Source: Heliomicrobium modesticaldum Ice1 (lineage in GTDB: Bacteria > Bacillota > Desulfitobacteriia > Heliobacteriales > Heliobacteriaceae). From it: a stretch of 64,000 bases of DNA. Where the stretch lies: positions 1,417,001-1,481,000 of the forward strand of contig NC_010337.2 in assembly GCF_000019165.1 (NCBI RefSeq), given 5' to 3'. The notes beneath the pieces are model-generated. The model had not been told where the DNA came from, did no database searches, and saw nothing but the letters and a program-made list of their open reading frames with translations. The position numbers and the translations under genes were made by a program. Of this stretch, positions 43,104 through 51,650 are shown piece after piece. The first letter of the stretch is position 1, and each line of letters begins with the position of its first letter.

Positions 43104-43982
43104 ATGATTATTGTAGCAGACTTTACGTTGGTTGAACACCCCGAAACGGGTGTTTTTTGTAAGGAGCGCGGAGCAGATCCCTGTCCCTGTTGTAATGGAG
43201 CACTGAACGGGATCGGAAGCCGTCGAAGGAAGTGCTATCAAGACACGGGAGAACGCATCACCTTGATTATCCGGCGGTGTCGATGCGCTGTATGCAAGCG
43301 GATTCATCATGAGCTTCCAGACATCCTGGTTCCGTACAAACGATACAGTAGCAAGAGCATCGAAACGGTGATTACCGGAGATGCGGCGTTGACCGTGCCG
43401 GCAGACGAATCCACCCTTGTCCGGTGGCGGGGATGGTTTCTGGCGATGGTCAATCACTTTTTGGGATGCCTGCTGTCTATTGCGATGCGGTTTGGCATTG
43501 CTTCTGCGGAAGGACGATCCGGCCTTCCCGAGTCCGCGCTCCAACGGATCTGGCGGTATGTGGGCGACGCCTGCGGTTGGCTGGCCAGGGTTGTCCGGCC
43601 GGTGGCGAATTCAAATCTCTGGAAGAAGCCATTTTGTTGCGGCGAGAGGTTCCCCGGCGCAGCATCGCGCAGATCATCCAGATCCTTGAATGGGAAGGCA
43701 AGGCAGAGCCGGGCAAGCTCAAACGAAGCACCCTGCAGGAGAAACTGGCCGAGCGCGGCTACAGCACCCGGCACATGCAACTGTACGCCAACACCGGTGT
43801 GGCGGCGCGGCGGTTCCAGCAAAAGCACCGCAACCAGCTTTGGCATTCGGACATCAAATACGGCCCTTACCTGCCGATCGGCCCCGACGGGGCGAAGAAA
43901 CAAGTCTACTTGGTCACCTTCTTCGATGACGCCACCCGTTTCGTTCTGCATGGGCAGTTCTATCCGACATTGGACCAGGTGA
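43104..43982 (+). pseudogene. DUF6431-domain protein fused out of frame to integrase DNA
   Basis: From ATG 43104 the first roughly 171 residues form a DUF6431-type domain: a zinc ribbon CPCC...CRCAVCKRIHHELPDIL, then VPYKRYSSKSIE and a helical region. From about 43612 the frame runs on through integrase DNA in the wrong register to a stop at 43982. This implies a deletion that removed the end of this gene and the start of the integrase gene. DUF6431 genes accompany ExeA-like ATPase/integrase pairs in other Firmicutes, as far as I recall. Function unknown. Confidence 0.6.
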
Positions 43983-44728
43983 TCGTGGAGGATTGTTTCC
44001 GCCAAGCCATCCTCAAGTATGGGGCGCCGGAAGCGGTGTTCTTTGACAATGGGAAACAGTACCGCACCAAGTGGATGCATCGCGCCTGCGCCAAAATGGG
44101 CATCCGCTTGTTGTTTGCCAAGCCCTATTCGCCGGAGTCCACCGGCAAGGTGGAGCGCTTCAACCGAACGGTGGACGCCTTTTTGCAGGAAGCCGCCTTG
44201 GAGAAGCCCCACACATTGGACAGGCTCAATCAGCTCTTTTGGGTTTGGCTGGACGAATGTTACCAGAACAAGCCCCATTCGGCATTGGCGGGGAACGTCA
44301 GCCCGGACACGGCCTATCGCAGCGATAAAAAGGCGGTCAAATTCTTGGACCCTGATGTGGTCGCCAACGCTTTCCTTCATTGCGAATCGCGCAAGGTGGA
44401 CAAGTCCGGCTGCATCAGTTTCGAGGGAAGAAAGTATGAGGTGGGACTTTCCTTCATCGGCTGTACGGTCGATGTCATCTACGATCCGGCCGATATCGCC
44501 GAATTGACCATCGAATACGCCGACCATGCGCCGTGGAAAGCGCGGCAACTCGTCATTGGCGAGCGCACCGGCCCACGGCCGAAACTGCCGGAGCGCCTCA
44601 GCCCGCAGAGCGCCGACTCATCGCGGTTGCTCGCCGCGGCAACCCAACAAAAGGAGCAACGAAAAGCGCGACAGGCCCCGGTTGTTTCCTACCGAACGGT
44701 GAGAAAGGAAGGGAACAAGGGTGTTTGA
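43612..44728 (+). pseudogene. DDE (rve) integrase/transposase lacking its N-terminus
   Basis: The recognisable sequence starts at EFKSLEEAILLRREVPRRS and runs to a stop at 44728. The catalytic triad is present: D in LWHSDIKYGP, D in FFDNGKQY, E in STGKVERFNRT. A beta-barrel-like C-terminal region follows. Homologues have about 100 further N-terminal residues with helix-turn-helix domains; here they are replaced by out-of-frame DUF6431 sequence. The stop overlaps the GTG of the ATPase gene by 8 bases, as in an intact operon. Confidence 0.65.
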
Positions 44729-45589
44729 ATCCTTTTATGGCTTCACCCAAACGCCCTTTGCGCGGGACATTCCGACGGAGCAACTGTATTCGTCGATCAT
44801 GCTGGAAGAGACCTTGGGGCGGCTCGAGTATGCAGCCAGCCGCCAACTGTTTGCCGTCGTGACAGGCGACTGCGGCACCGGCAAGACCACCACCATTCGC
44901 CACTTTTTCCATCGCGGTGATACCAAGTAAGGACTTGGTGTAAATAGCATCCTCTTGGTACCCCGCGGTGATTCAAGGACATGCTCGATTCCGCGCGCTT
45001 TCACGTCATGTACCTGGCCGATTCCAAACTGACGCCCCGCCATTTCTACAAAGGCTTGCTCGAACAGTTGGGGGCGGAATCGAAGTTCTATCGCGGTGAC
45101 GCAAAACGGCAACTTCACCGGGAAGTGGAACTGATGCGGGGGATCCACCGCTTGCAGATCGTGGTGATTGTCGACGAAGCCCACCTGCTGGACCGGGAGA
45201 TGCTCGAAGAAGTCCGCTTTCTCCTGAACTTCAAGATGGACGCCCAGAGCCCCATGGCGTTGATTCTCGTCGGGCAGAGCGAGTTGGAAGAAAAGCTGCA
45301 GCTCCAGGCCTATGCGGCAATCCGGCAACGGATCGATCTCCAGTGCCGGTTGATGCACTACGATCGGGCGCAAGTCGGGGAGTATGTAAAACGGCACCTT
45401 GCTTATGCCGGCGCCGTCCACGATATCTTTTCCGATGGGGCGATCTATGAGATTTATCGCTTCTCCAGCGGCGCCGCCCGCCTGATCAACAAGGTCTGCA
45501 CCCATTGCCTGCTCTATGGCGCACAAAACGGCCGCCGCATCATTGATGATCATATGGTAAAGCTGGTGGTCCAGGGAGAATTGAACTGA
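44721..45589 (+). pseudogene. ExeA/TniB-like AAA ATPase, interrupted
   Basis: From GTG 44721 the N-terminal part has the family start FESFYGFTQTPFARDIP and Walker A GDCGTGKTTT (near residues 51-60), then stops at 44930. The rest resumes as LDSARFHVMYLADSKLTPRH and runs to 45589, with Walker B VVIVDEAHLL and sensor motif ILVGQSE. Joining CATCGC (44910-44915) to CTCGAT (44984) restores the family sequence, so 68 bases (44916-44983) were inserted. Such ATPases act as target selectors or transposase regulators. Confidence 0.75.
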
Positions 45590-45675
45590 TTCTCCCTTTT
45601 TTCCTGCCCTGGTGTTCTCGCGAACGTGGCCCGAATCGCACACCCCGACGTCAACCGCCTAATGGATCGTCCTCC

Positions 45676-45750
45676 ATACAGACTGGCGTCTGTCAAGGGA
45701 CGCCGAAGGCGGGGCGCAGCCCTTGCCCTTGACAGGCGACGGTCTGTATG
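45676..45750. repeat. Inverted repeat at the transposon right end
   Basis: CATACAGAC-7N-TGTCAAGGG (45676-45700) is matched by its complement at 45726-45750; only the central seven bases differ. The arms contain the TGTCAAGG end motif. This lies in the 329-base gap between the ATPase relic and the CoA-transferase gene, which otherwise holds nothing I can identify. Confidence 0.75.
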
Positions 45751-45918
45751 AGACCCTCCGAAAGGCGGTGACGGCGGGATCGCAGCATCGATCCGGTATG
45801 TGTTGCCTTGACAGTGAAGCCGTCAAGTTTCGGACAATTAACATCGTCTATTTCTGGACGTTATACCTTAGCTGTAACAACATTAAATCGCAAACAACAC
45901 TACATTTAGTAATCTAGA

Positions 45919-47415
45919 CTACTCCATCATCGACCCCGTCTGCATGTACCGGGCATGGAAAGAGTGGGCCTTTTCGATGACGTGCGGTGTGTGGCCGCCA
46001 AGGGCGACGGCTTCCTCATAGTAGGCCCGCAGCAGGGGGCGGTAGGCGGGATGGGCGCAATTCTCGATGATCCGCTTGGCCCGCTCCCGGGGGGAGAGGC
46101 CGCGCAGGTCAGCCAGGCCCTGTTCGGTGACGATGATGTCCACGTCGTGTTCCGTATGGTCCACATGGGAGCACATCGGCACGATGCTGGAGATCCTGCC
46201 CTTTTTGGCGTAGGACTTGGTGCAGAAGAAGGTGAGGCGGGCGTTGCGGGCGAAGTCGCCGGAGCCGCCGATGCCGTTCATCATCTGGGTACCCAAGACG
46301 TGGGTCGAGTTGACATGGCCATAGATATCCACTTCCAGCGCCGTGTTGATAGCGATCAGGCCGAGGCGTCGGATCAGGCCGGGATTGTTCGATATCTCCT
46401 GCGGGCGCAACACCAGCTTGTCGCGGTACTTGTCCAGGTTTGCCATGACATGCTTGTGAGTCTCCGGCGAGAGGGTGAAGGAGCAACCGGAAGCCATCTT
46501 GACCTTGTTGGCGTCGAGCAATTGGAAGACCGAATCCTGCAGGACCTCCGAGTAGATCTCAAGATCGGAAAAATCGGAGTTGAGGAAGCCGGCGAAGACG
46601 GCGTTGGCGATGGAGCCGACACCCGATTGCAGCGGTGCCAGGTTCGGACCGAGGCGTCCAGCAGATACTTCGTCCTTGAGGAAGTTCAAGAGGTGCTGGG
46701 CCATCCGTTCCGTCTCATCATCGGGCGGGGCGATGGCTGAGTTGACATCAGCCTGGTTGGTGATGACGATGCCGCGGATCTTGGCCGGGTCAACAGGAAT
46801 CGCCGTCATGCCGATGCGCTGGCCCACCTGGGTGAGAGGGATCGGTTGGCGGTGCCCTTGGTAACCGGGATCGTAAATGTCATGAATCCCTTCCAGGGCC
46901 AGGGGTTGAGCGACGTTCAACTCGACGATGACCTCTTTGGCCTGGGCGACGAAGATGTGGGTGTTGCCCACAGAGGTGCTCGGGATGAGGTGTCCCTCTT
47001 CGGTGATGGCGACCGCTTCAATAAGGGCCACGTCGACGGGCGGGATGGCGCCGGAACGGAGCAGTTCCGCCGTATGGGAGAGGTGCTGGTCTACGTAGCA
47101 GACATCGCCGTTGTTGAGAGCGGCACGCATCCGCTTTTCTGACTGGTAGGGCAGCCGGCGGTGGACGATGCCTGATTCAGCCAGGATGCCGTCGATATGA
47201 GCGCTGATGGAAGCGCCGGTGTAGACGTTGACTTTGAACGGCTTTCCTATCTTTTTCACACGCTCGACCAAAGCCAGGGGAATCACCTTGACGTCGCCGG
47301 CAGCGGTAAATCCGCTAAAGCCGAGGGTCATCCCGTCCTCAATCCAGGACGCTGCTTCTTCTGCAGTTACGATGCGTTCTCTCAGGGCGGCATTGCGCAA
47401 GCGTTGGGAAAGCAT
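45919..47415 (-). CDS. Succinate-type CoA-transferase (acetyl-CoA hydrolase/transferase family)
   Basis: A 498-residue class I CoA-transferase of the Cat1/ScpC/AarC group, which moves CoA between succinate or propionate and acetate. Conserved stretches include MTLGFSGFTAAGDVK, the SGVGSIANAV loop, LEIYSEVLQDSV with the likely active-site glutamate, and GIGGSGDFARNA. The minus-strand ATG follows GGGGGA. It could link acetate assimilation to the TCA enzymes encoded at the window's right end. A LytTR regulator lies just upstream on the same strand. Confidence 0.88.
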   Translation of the reverse strand: MLSQRLRNAALRERIVTAEEAASWIEDGMTLGFSGFTAAGDVKVIPLALVERVKKIGKPFKVNVYTGASISAHIDGILAESGIVHRRLPYQSEKRMRAALNNGDVCYVDQHLSHTAELLRSGAIPPVDVALIEAVAITEEGHLIPSTSVGNTHIFVAQAKEVIVELNVAQPLALEGIHDIYDPGYQGHRQPIPLTQVGQRIGMTAIPVDPAKIRGIVITNQADVNSAIAPPDDETERMAQHLLNFLKDEVSAGRLGPNLAPLQSGVGSIANAVFAGFLNSDFSDLEIYSEVLQDSVFQLLDANKVKMASGCSFTLSPETHKHVMANLDKYRDKLVLRPQEISNNPGLIRRLGLIAINTALEVDIYGHVNSTHVLGTQMMNGIGGSGDFARNARLTFFCTKSYAKKGRISSIVPMCSHVDHTEHDVDIIVTEQGLADLRGLSPRERAKRIIENCAHPAYRPLLRAYYEEAVALGGHTPHVIEKAHSFHARYMQTGSMME

Positions 47416-47554
47416 TTAAAATCCCCCTAATACATGTACTACAAAAAGACAGAAACACAGCGTAGGGTATCATAAAAAGTTTGCGCTTTTCAGCCCTTTT
47501 CGATCAAACGAGAAAAAAGGATGATGAACGAGAGAACATCCTCGGAATCGGGAC

Positions 47555-48232
47555 TTAAAAGCCCATGAGCCGGCGAAGGTGACTGGCATACCGCTGACTG
47601 ACGGGGATCTGGGTCTTGCCTTTTGTCTTAATGGAAAGCAGGAAGGTGGAGTGAAAATCGGGCAGGATCTCGGTGATCTTGTCGACGTTGACGATATAGG
47701 CCCGGTGGCAACGGACGTACTGATTGCGCGGCAGCATCCACTCCAGTTCAAAGAGGGTGTGCTTGTTGATGTATTGGTCGTCTTCGGTGAAGATGCGGGT
47801 TCGCCCGTTTTCCGAGTCAATATAGGCGATCTCTTTGAGGGGGATGGGGATCCACTTCTCATCACTCTTGCCGATGAGAAACTTGTGGCGCGGCAGTTTG
47901 ACGATCTCATTGGCCAAAAAGGGCGGAATCACCGCTGTCAGGCAAGACCTCTCCAAGCCCAGTTCAAGCAGCGGGGTGCTGATGGCGAAATAGGGCACGC
48001 CGTAGAGATCCTCTTCCATGTACATGGAGATGGGACCGCCCGAATGAAGGGCCTGCATCGTCACACTGCCCTCTTTGAGGAGATCGCCCGGCTTGATCTT
48101 CAAGTCGACAGAGGAACTGGGCTGGTAATAGACAAAACGGTTATGTTCGGAAATGGCGATGGAGACATCCCAGGGCAAGATGCGACTGATGGCTTTGATG
48201 ATACCTGAAAGGTTCTCAAAGGGGATGTCCAC
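47555..48232 (-). CDS. LytTR-family DNA-binding regulator with PAS-like N-terminus
   Basis: A 225-residue regulator. Residues 1-110 resemble a PAS-type sensor (SIAISEHNRFVYYQPS); the rest is a LytTR domain (IPIPLKEIAYIDSENGRTRI, NQYVRCHRAYIVNVDKI). It has no receiver domain, so it probably senses a ligand directly. GTG at 48232 is preferred, 8 bases after AAAGGAG; a TTG at 48268 would start before that site. It lies 139 bases upstream of the CoA-transferase gene, its likely target. A direct repeat sits in its own promoter region. Confidence 0.82.
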   Translation of the reverse strand: MDIPFENLSGIIKAISRILPWDVSIAISEHNRFVYYQPSSSVDLKIKPGDLLKEGSVTMQALHSGGPISMYMEEDLYGVPYFAISTPLLELGLERSCLTAVIPPFLANEIVKLPRHKFLIGKSDEKWIPIPLKEIAYIDSENGRTRIFTEDDQYINKHTLFELEWMLPRNQYVRCHRAYIVNVDKITEILPDFHSTFLLSIKTKGKTQIPVSQRYASHLRRLMGF

Positions 48233-48281
48233 AGCGCGCGCTCCTTTCGCAGATGTAAAATTATCCAAATATTTATGGGTC

Positions 48282-48307
48282 AGATAGGTATTTTAGATAG
48301 GTATTTC
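48282..48307 (-). repeat. 13-bp tandem direct repeat upstream of the LytTR gene
   Basis: AGATAGGTATTTT and AGATAGGTATTTC are adjacent, about 50 bases upstream of the regulator start. LytTR proteins bind paired direct repeats, so this may be an autoregulatory operator; the 13-bp spacing is shorter than the usual two turns. Confidence 0.5.
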
Positions 48308-48468
48308 AGGATAGCTTTTTAATATGTTAAAAGATTAAGATTTCGAGTATGAAAAACGTTGAGTGCTTGTGAGCCAAGGACTATACCTGGTCCGGGGCGG
48401 TGGGGAAGTGAACACGGAACCGATGGCGCTGTGGTGAAGGGTGGACGATAGGTGATAGAGCTGGGTAT

Positions 48469-49218
48469 TTAGGGATTGCAGAAAATCCCTCGCAAATAGG
48501 CGCGCAAGTCGGTGCGGATCGGCATGAAGTACATGTTCGCCTTAGATTGCGCAACAAAGTCCAGCACCTTTCGGGCAAAGCGAATGTTCCATTCCAAAGT
48601 CGGTTCAAAATCTGCGGGAAAAAGGACATGGTTTTTCGTTTCCCAGTAGCAGGCCGACTTCTCCGTCGTCACCGGAGAAATGCCCCAAAAAACCTGTTGT
48701 CCCTCAAGCATCTCACCATAGATCTCCATAAAACGTAAATCAAAGAACGGCTGTGTAAAAAATCCGTCCGCGCCGGCATCGATCTTACGTTTAATGTAGT
48801 CGTATTCCTTCCGCAAACTATTCCGGTAGGGATCGATGGCGGCATAGACTTTCATGTCAGGGAGCTCCCGCTTGAACCGGCGGATCACGTCAATGCTTGT
48901 CGTGGGATACACCTTGCGGGACATATCCTGGGGCGGATCGCCCGTCACGATAAGAACCTCCGCAATCCCATTTTGTTGCAGTTGTTCCGCCATCTGCAGA
49001 GGCGCATCCGGATTCAGATCAATGGCCCGGATGTGGGGGATGGCTGTTGCAAAATAGCGCTTGGCACAAGTGCAGGCATCCCAACTGCGCAACGGAAAGC
49101 GCAACAAATCAGGTATGTTGATCCCCATGACCTGCGGGAACTCTTGCTGAATCATCTCGAGTTCGGAGATGAGCGCCTCTTCGGAGCGGGGGACAAGTTC
49201 GACGGTAATGCCTGTCAT
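48469..49218 (-). CDS. Methylenetetrahydrofolate reductase-like protein
   Basis: A 249-residue TIM-barrel protein resembling MetF. Visible are TVELVPRS at the N-terminus (position of the catalytic Glu strand), VLIVTGDPPQ and FFTQPFFD. It differs from ordinary MetF by a CTCAKRY segment and by being shorter. The minus-strand ATG 49218 follows GGAGGT. It is not adjacent to other one-carbon genes; a role in methionine synthesis or in reduction of a related folate is likely, but the electron donor is unknown. Confidence 0.75.
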   Translation of the reverse strand: MTGITVELVPRSEEALISELEMIQQEFPQVMGINIPDLLRFPLRSWDACTCAKRYFATAIPHIRAIDLNPDAPLQMAEQLQQNGIAEVLIVTGDPPQDMSRKVYPTTSIDVIRRFKRELPDMKVYAAIDPYRNSLRKEYDYIKRKIDAGADGFFTQPFFDLRFMEIYGEMLEGQQVFWGISPVTTEKSACYWETKNHVLFPADFEPTLEWNIRFARKVLDFVAQSKANMYFMPIRTDLRAYLRGIFCNP

Positions 49219-49595
49219 GGGCAGACCTCCATAGATTCGCATCATAGCAGGTTGTTTATTTTAGTGTATCTGTTTGCGCGGTTACCAGCAAGCCATTTAT
49301 AACAGGAGTGTAAAAATGCATTCTATCTAGTCGTGCCTTGGAATGAGCGCGAAAGCCCTACAGTGAGAATGAAATAAAGCTACTTACAAATATCGACAGA
49401 TTTCAACAAGACGAGTGTGGTAAAATTAGATGCCTTTCTCTTCCTTTGGGGCAATAGGCAACCTTATTAAATTTCAAAAGCGAAGCCTCCACCGAAATCC
49501 GCTAACCGGTTATCTTATGTAACCCCATGCAAACCCACAAAACCATGTAACCGAAAACAAGCAACGACGATGTTCAGCAACGATTCGTGTAACGT
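49219..49595. other. Gap without recognised features
   Basis: About 375 AT-rich bases between the MetF-like gene and xpt. I see no gene, clear terminator or repeat. Confidence 0.5.
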
Positions 49596-50162
49596 TCAGG
49601 CGAAAACGATTTTCCCCGGCTCCATCCGTTCGATAGCCGCCAAGGTTTCGATGCGCATACCTTCAGCCCGCAACGCGGCGCCACCACGCTGAAAAAGTTT
49701 TTCGATGACGATGCCAGCTCCGGCCAAGCCTGCGCCAGACTGGCGGACAATATCGACAAGACCCTTCAAGGCCTCGCCGTGGGCGAGAAAATCATCAACG
49801 ATCAAGACAACATCATCTGCCGGCAGGAATTTCTTGGACACGGTGATGTTCACCGATTCCTGCCGCGTGAAGGAATAGATTTGCGATGTGTACACATCGC
49901 TCTGAGTGCTGGCCTGCTTCTTCTTCGCAAAGACGACCGGCACATTGAGGGAAAGCGCCACTGCCGAGGCGACGGCGATCCCGGATGCTTCCACCGTGAG
50001 CACCCGCGTGATGCCTGCACCGGCAAAACGATCCGCCAGTTCCTTGCCCATTCGAAGGATAAAGGCCGGGTCGATCTGGTGATTCAAAAAGGTGTCCACC
50101 TTGAGGATATGGGTGCCGATCACTTCTCCCTCGGCTAGAATGCGGTCTTTCAATTCCTGCAT
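49596..50162 (-). CDS. xpt: Xanthine phosphoribosyltransferase
   Basis: Xpt salvages xanthine to XMP using PRPP. The 188-residue protein carries LKVDSFLNHQIDP-like LKVDTFLNHQIDP near residue 20 and the PRPP-binding VVLIVDDFLAHGEA near residues 125-138. The minus-strand ATG 50162 lies 8 bases after GGGAG; TTG 50168 is less likely. In Bacillus xpt follows a guanine riboswitch; I could not find its conserved core upstream of this gene. Confidence 0.93.
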   Translation of the reverse strand: MQELKDRILAEGEVIGTHILKVDTFLNHQIDPAFILRMGKELADRFAGAGITRVLTVEASGIAVASAVALSLNVPVVFAKKKQASTQSDVYTSQIYSFTRQESVNITVSKKFLPADDVVLIVDDFLAHGEALKGLVDIVRQSGAGLAGAGIVIEKLFQRGGAALRAEGMRIETLAAIERMEPGKIVFA

Positions 50163-50527
50163 CGTCAACTCTCCCGTGTGCCGCCGACTTTCTGTTTACG
50201 GCGTGATTGTTTAATAGTCAATAAGATACCATAAAAACAGAACCCTGACGATATGCTTCCAATCAGCAGCCATCCAGAAGCCCGAAAAGGATGTACCTTG
50301 TGAACAAGCCCGGTGCCCAAGCCGCTTCGCTTGGGCTAACTTGCGTTCTTCAGCCTTCTTCAGCATTGCCCAACTCGGATGGCCTCCACTGGTTAAGCTC
50401 CATTGGCCGACCTCCGAGGGAAGAATAAGGGCAGTAAAAAAGATTTAGCGAGGAACTGTTGGAAAAAGGGATAAAAACTGTTCATTAAACTATAGAAAAA
50501 TATTCAATTATGTGATATAATATTTTT
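50163..50527. other. Gap between xpt and the IS607 element
   Basis: This holds the xpt upstream region and a hairpin GCCCAAGCCGCTTCGCTTGGGC near 50316. The minus strand has a 50-codon frame with a hydrophobic end but no ribosome site. AT content rises sharply at 50480-50530, the likely IS607 left end. Confidence 0.4.
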
Positions 50528-51094
50528 ATGAAGCTTAGTGAATGGGCAAAGAAGAATGGGATTACCTATCGAACCGCCTGGCAATGGTTCAAGGCTGGAA
50601 AGTTGCCTGTGCCGGCAGTACAAATGCCGACAGGGACGATTCTTATTCAAGAAGGAGGGAAACACGAAGGGAAAGTGGCCTTGTATGCAAGAGTATCCAG
50701 CGCAGACCAGAAAAGCGACCTGGACAGGCAGGTTTCACGCCTTTTGACTTATGCCAATGAACAGGGATGGGATGTGGGAGAGGCGGTTACGGAGATCGGT
50801 TCTGGATTAAATGGCCGCCGTCCTAAGCTTATGAAACTATTGGCTGACCCAAAGGTTAAGGTGATTGTGGTGGAACATCGGGATCGCTTGATGCGGTTTG
50901 GCTTTGAATATGTGGAGTCGGCTTTGGTCGCCCAGGGACGGCGGATAGTGGTCGTAGATCAATCGGAGCTAAAGGACGACTTGGTTCAAGATATGATCGA
51001 AGTGCTGACTTCTTTTTGCGCTCGGTTATATGGACGAAGATCGGCGGCCAATAAAGCGAAAAAAGCGATGGAAGCGATGCAGTGTGAAGATTAA
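50528..51094 (+). CDS. IS607-family serine recombinase TnpA
   Basis: A 188-residue transposase with an N-terminal MerR-type helix-turn-helix (LSEWAKKNGITYRTAWQWFK) and a serine-resolvase domain: ALYARVSSADQKSDLDRQ with the nucleophilic serine near residue 57, EIGSGLNGRRP, and VVEHRDRLMRFG. It looks intact. The 3' end overlaps the start of the tnpB relic by 11 bases, the usual IS607 arrangement. IS607 elements insert without target duplication. Confidence 0.92.
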   Translation: MKLSEWAKKNGITYRTAWQWFKAGKLPVPAVQMPTGTILIQEGGKHEGKVALYARVSSADQKSDLDRQVSRLLTYANEQGWDVGEAVTEIGSGLNGRRPKLMKLLADPKVKVIVVEHRDRLMRFGFEYVESALVAQGRRIVVVDQSELKDDLVQDMIEVLTSFCARLYGRRSAANKAKKAMEAMQCED

Positions 51095-51458
51095 CCGGGC
51101 TTATCGGTATGAGTTAAAGCCCAACGTCGCCCAACGAATTCTGCTGGCCCAAAGGCTCCACCAATAGAAAGAAAAGCGCCTTGGCCTTGGCCCGTTTGCA
51201 TCGGCGAATTCGCAACATCCGGCAGGACTTTTTGCATAAGCTCACCACGAATCTGGCGAAAACCAAGTCGGAAATCGTGATGGAGGATCTGAATGTCCGT
51301 GGGTTCCAAGCAGCAAGACTTGCTCCGCCTGTGGTTATGTCCGGGAAGAATTGCCCCTTTCGGTTCGGGAATGGGATTGCCCAAGCTGTGGCGTCCACCA
51401 TGACCGGGATCATAATGCGGCTAAAAATTTGAAGAATTACGCCAAAGGCATTGCTTGA
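51084..51458 (+). pseudogene. TnpB relic of the IS607 element
   Basis: Pieces of a TnpB protein remain in order: the N-terminal VKINRAYRYELKPNVAQRI; a middle piece [20 protein letters not shown] with [10 protein letters not shown]; and the C-terminal zinc ribbon CSACGYV...[17 protein letters not shown] in another frame. At least two internal deletions have removed most of the RuvC region. The protein cannot be an active nuclease. TnpB is the RNA-guided ancestor of Cas12. Confidence 0.85.
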
Positions 51459-51560
51459 TAACGAGTACCGGAAGTTCTCCGGGAATTAACGCCTGTGGAG
51501 ATTCCTCTGGCGGAGACGGGCAACCGTCTAGTCATGGGTCGATGATGCAGGAATTTCAAC
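51459..51560 (+). other. IS607 right end, possible omega-RNA relic
   Basis: The sequence after the tnpB stop (from ACGAGTACCGGAAGTTCTCC through the CTAGTCATGGGTCG region) resembles the structured right ends from which TnpB guide (omega) RNAs are made. The element border is probably near 51540-51560, but it cannot be fixed without an empty site. Confidence 0.35.
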
Positions 51561-51650
51561 GTAGAAATATTTTTCTATGGAGAAAGGAACGGAATCCTGG
51601 AATGCTGGCGAATAGATTAAACGTAACTACTTTCGTCCGGGGTGACACCT

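Larger units (their letters stand above)
43054..45813 (+). mobile_element. Decayed three-gene transposon (DUF6431, DDE integrase, ExeA-like ATPase)
   Basis: TGTCAAGG at 43054-43061 and its complement CCTTGACA at 45806-45813 bracket three collinear damaged genes. The same word recurs inside the right end at 45691 and 45726. Multiple end-proximal motif copies and an integrase plus AAA ATPase recall Tn7/Tn5053-like organisation; the exact family is inference. No target duplication is visible. Confidence 0.55.

Noticed and set aside
50163-50300. Guanine riboswitch upstream of xpt
   Set aside because: CCGTAAA-like and GACTA-like words occur, but the paired-loop core and its spacing are absent by eye.
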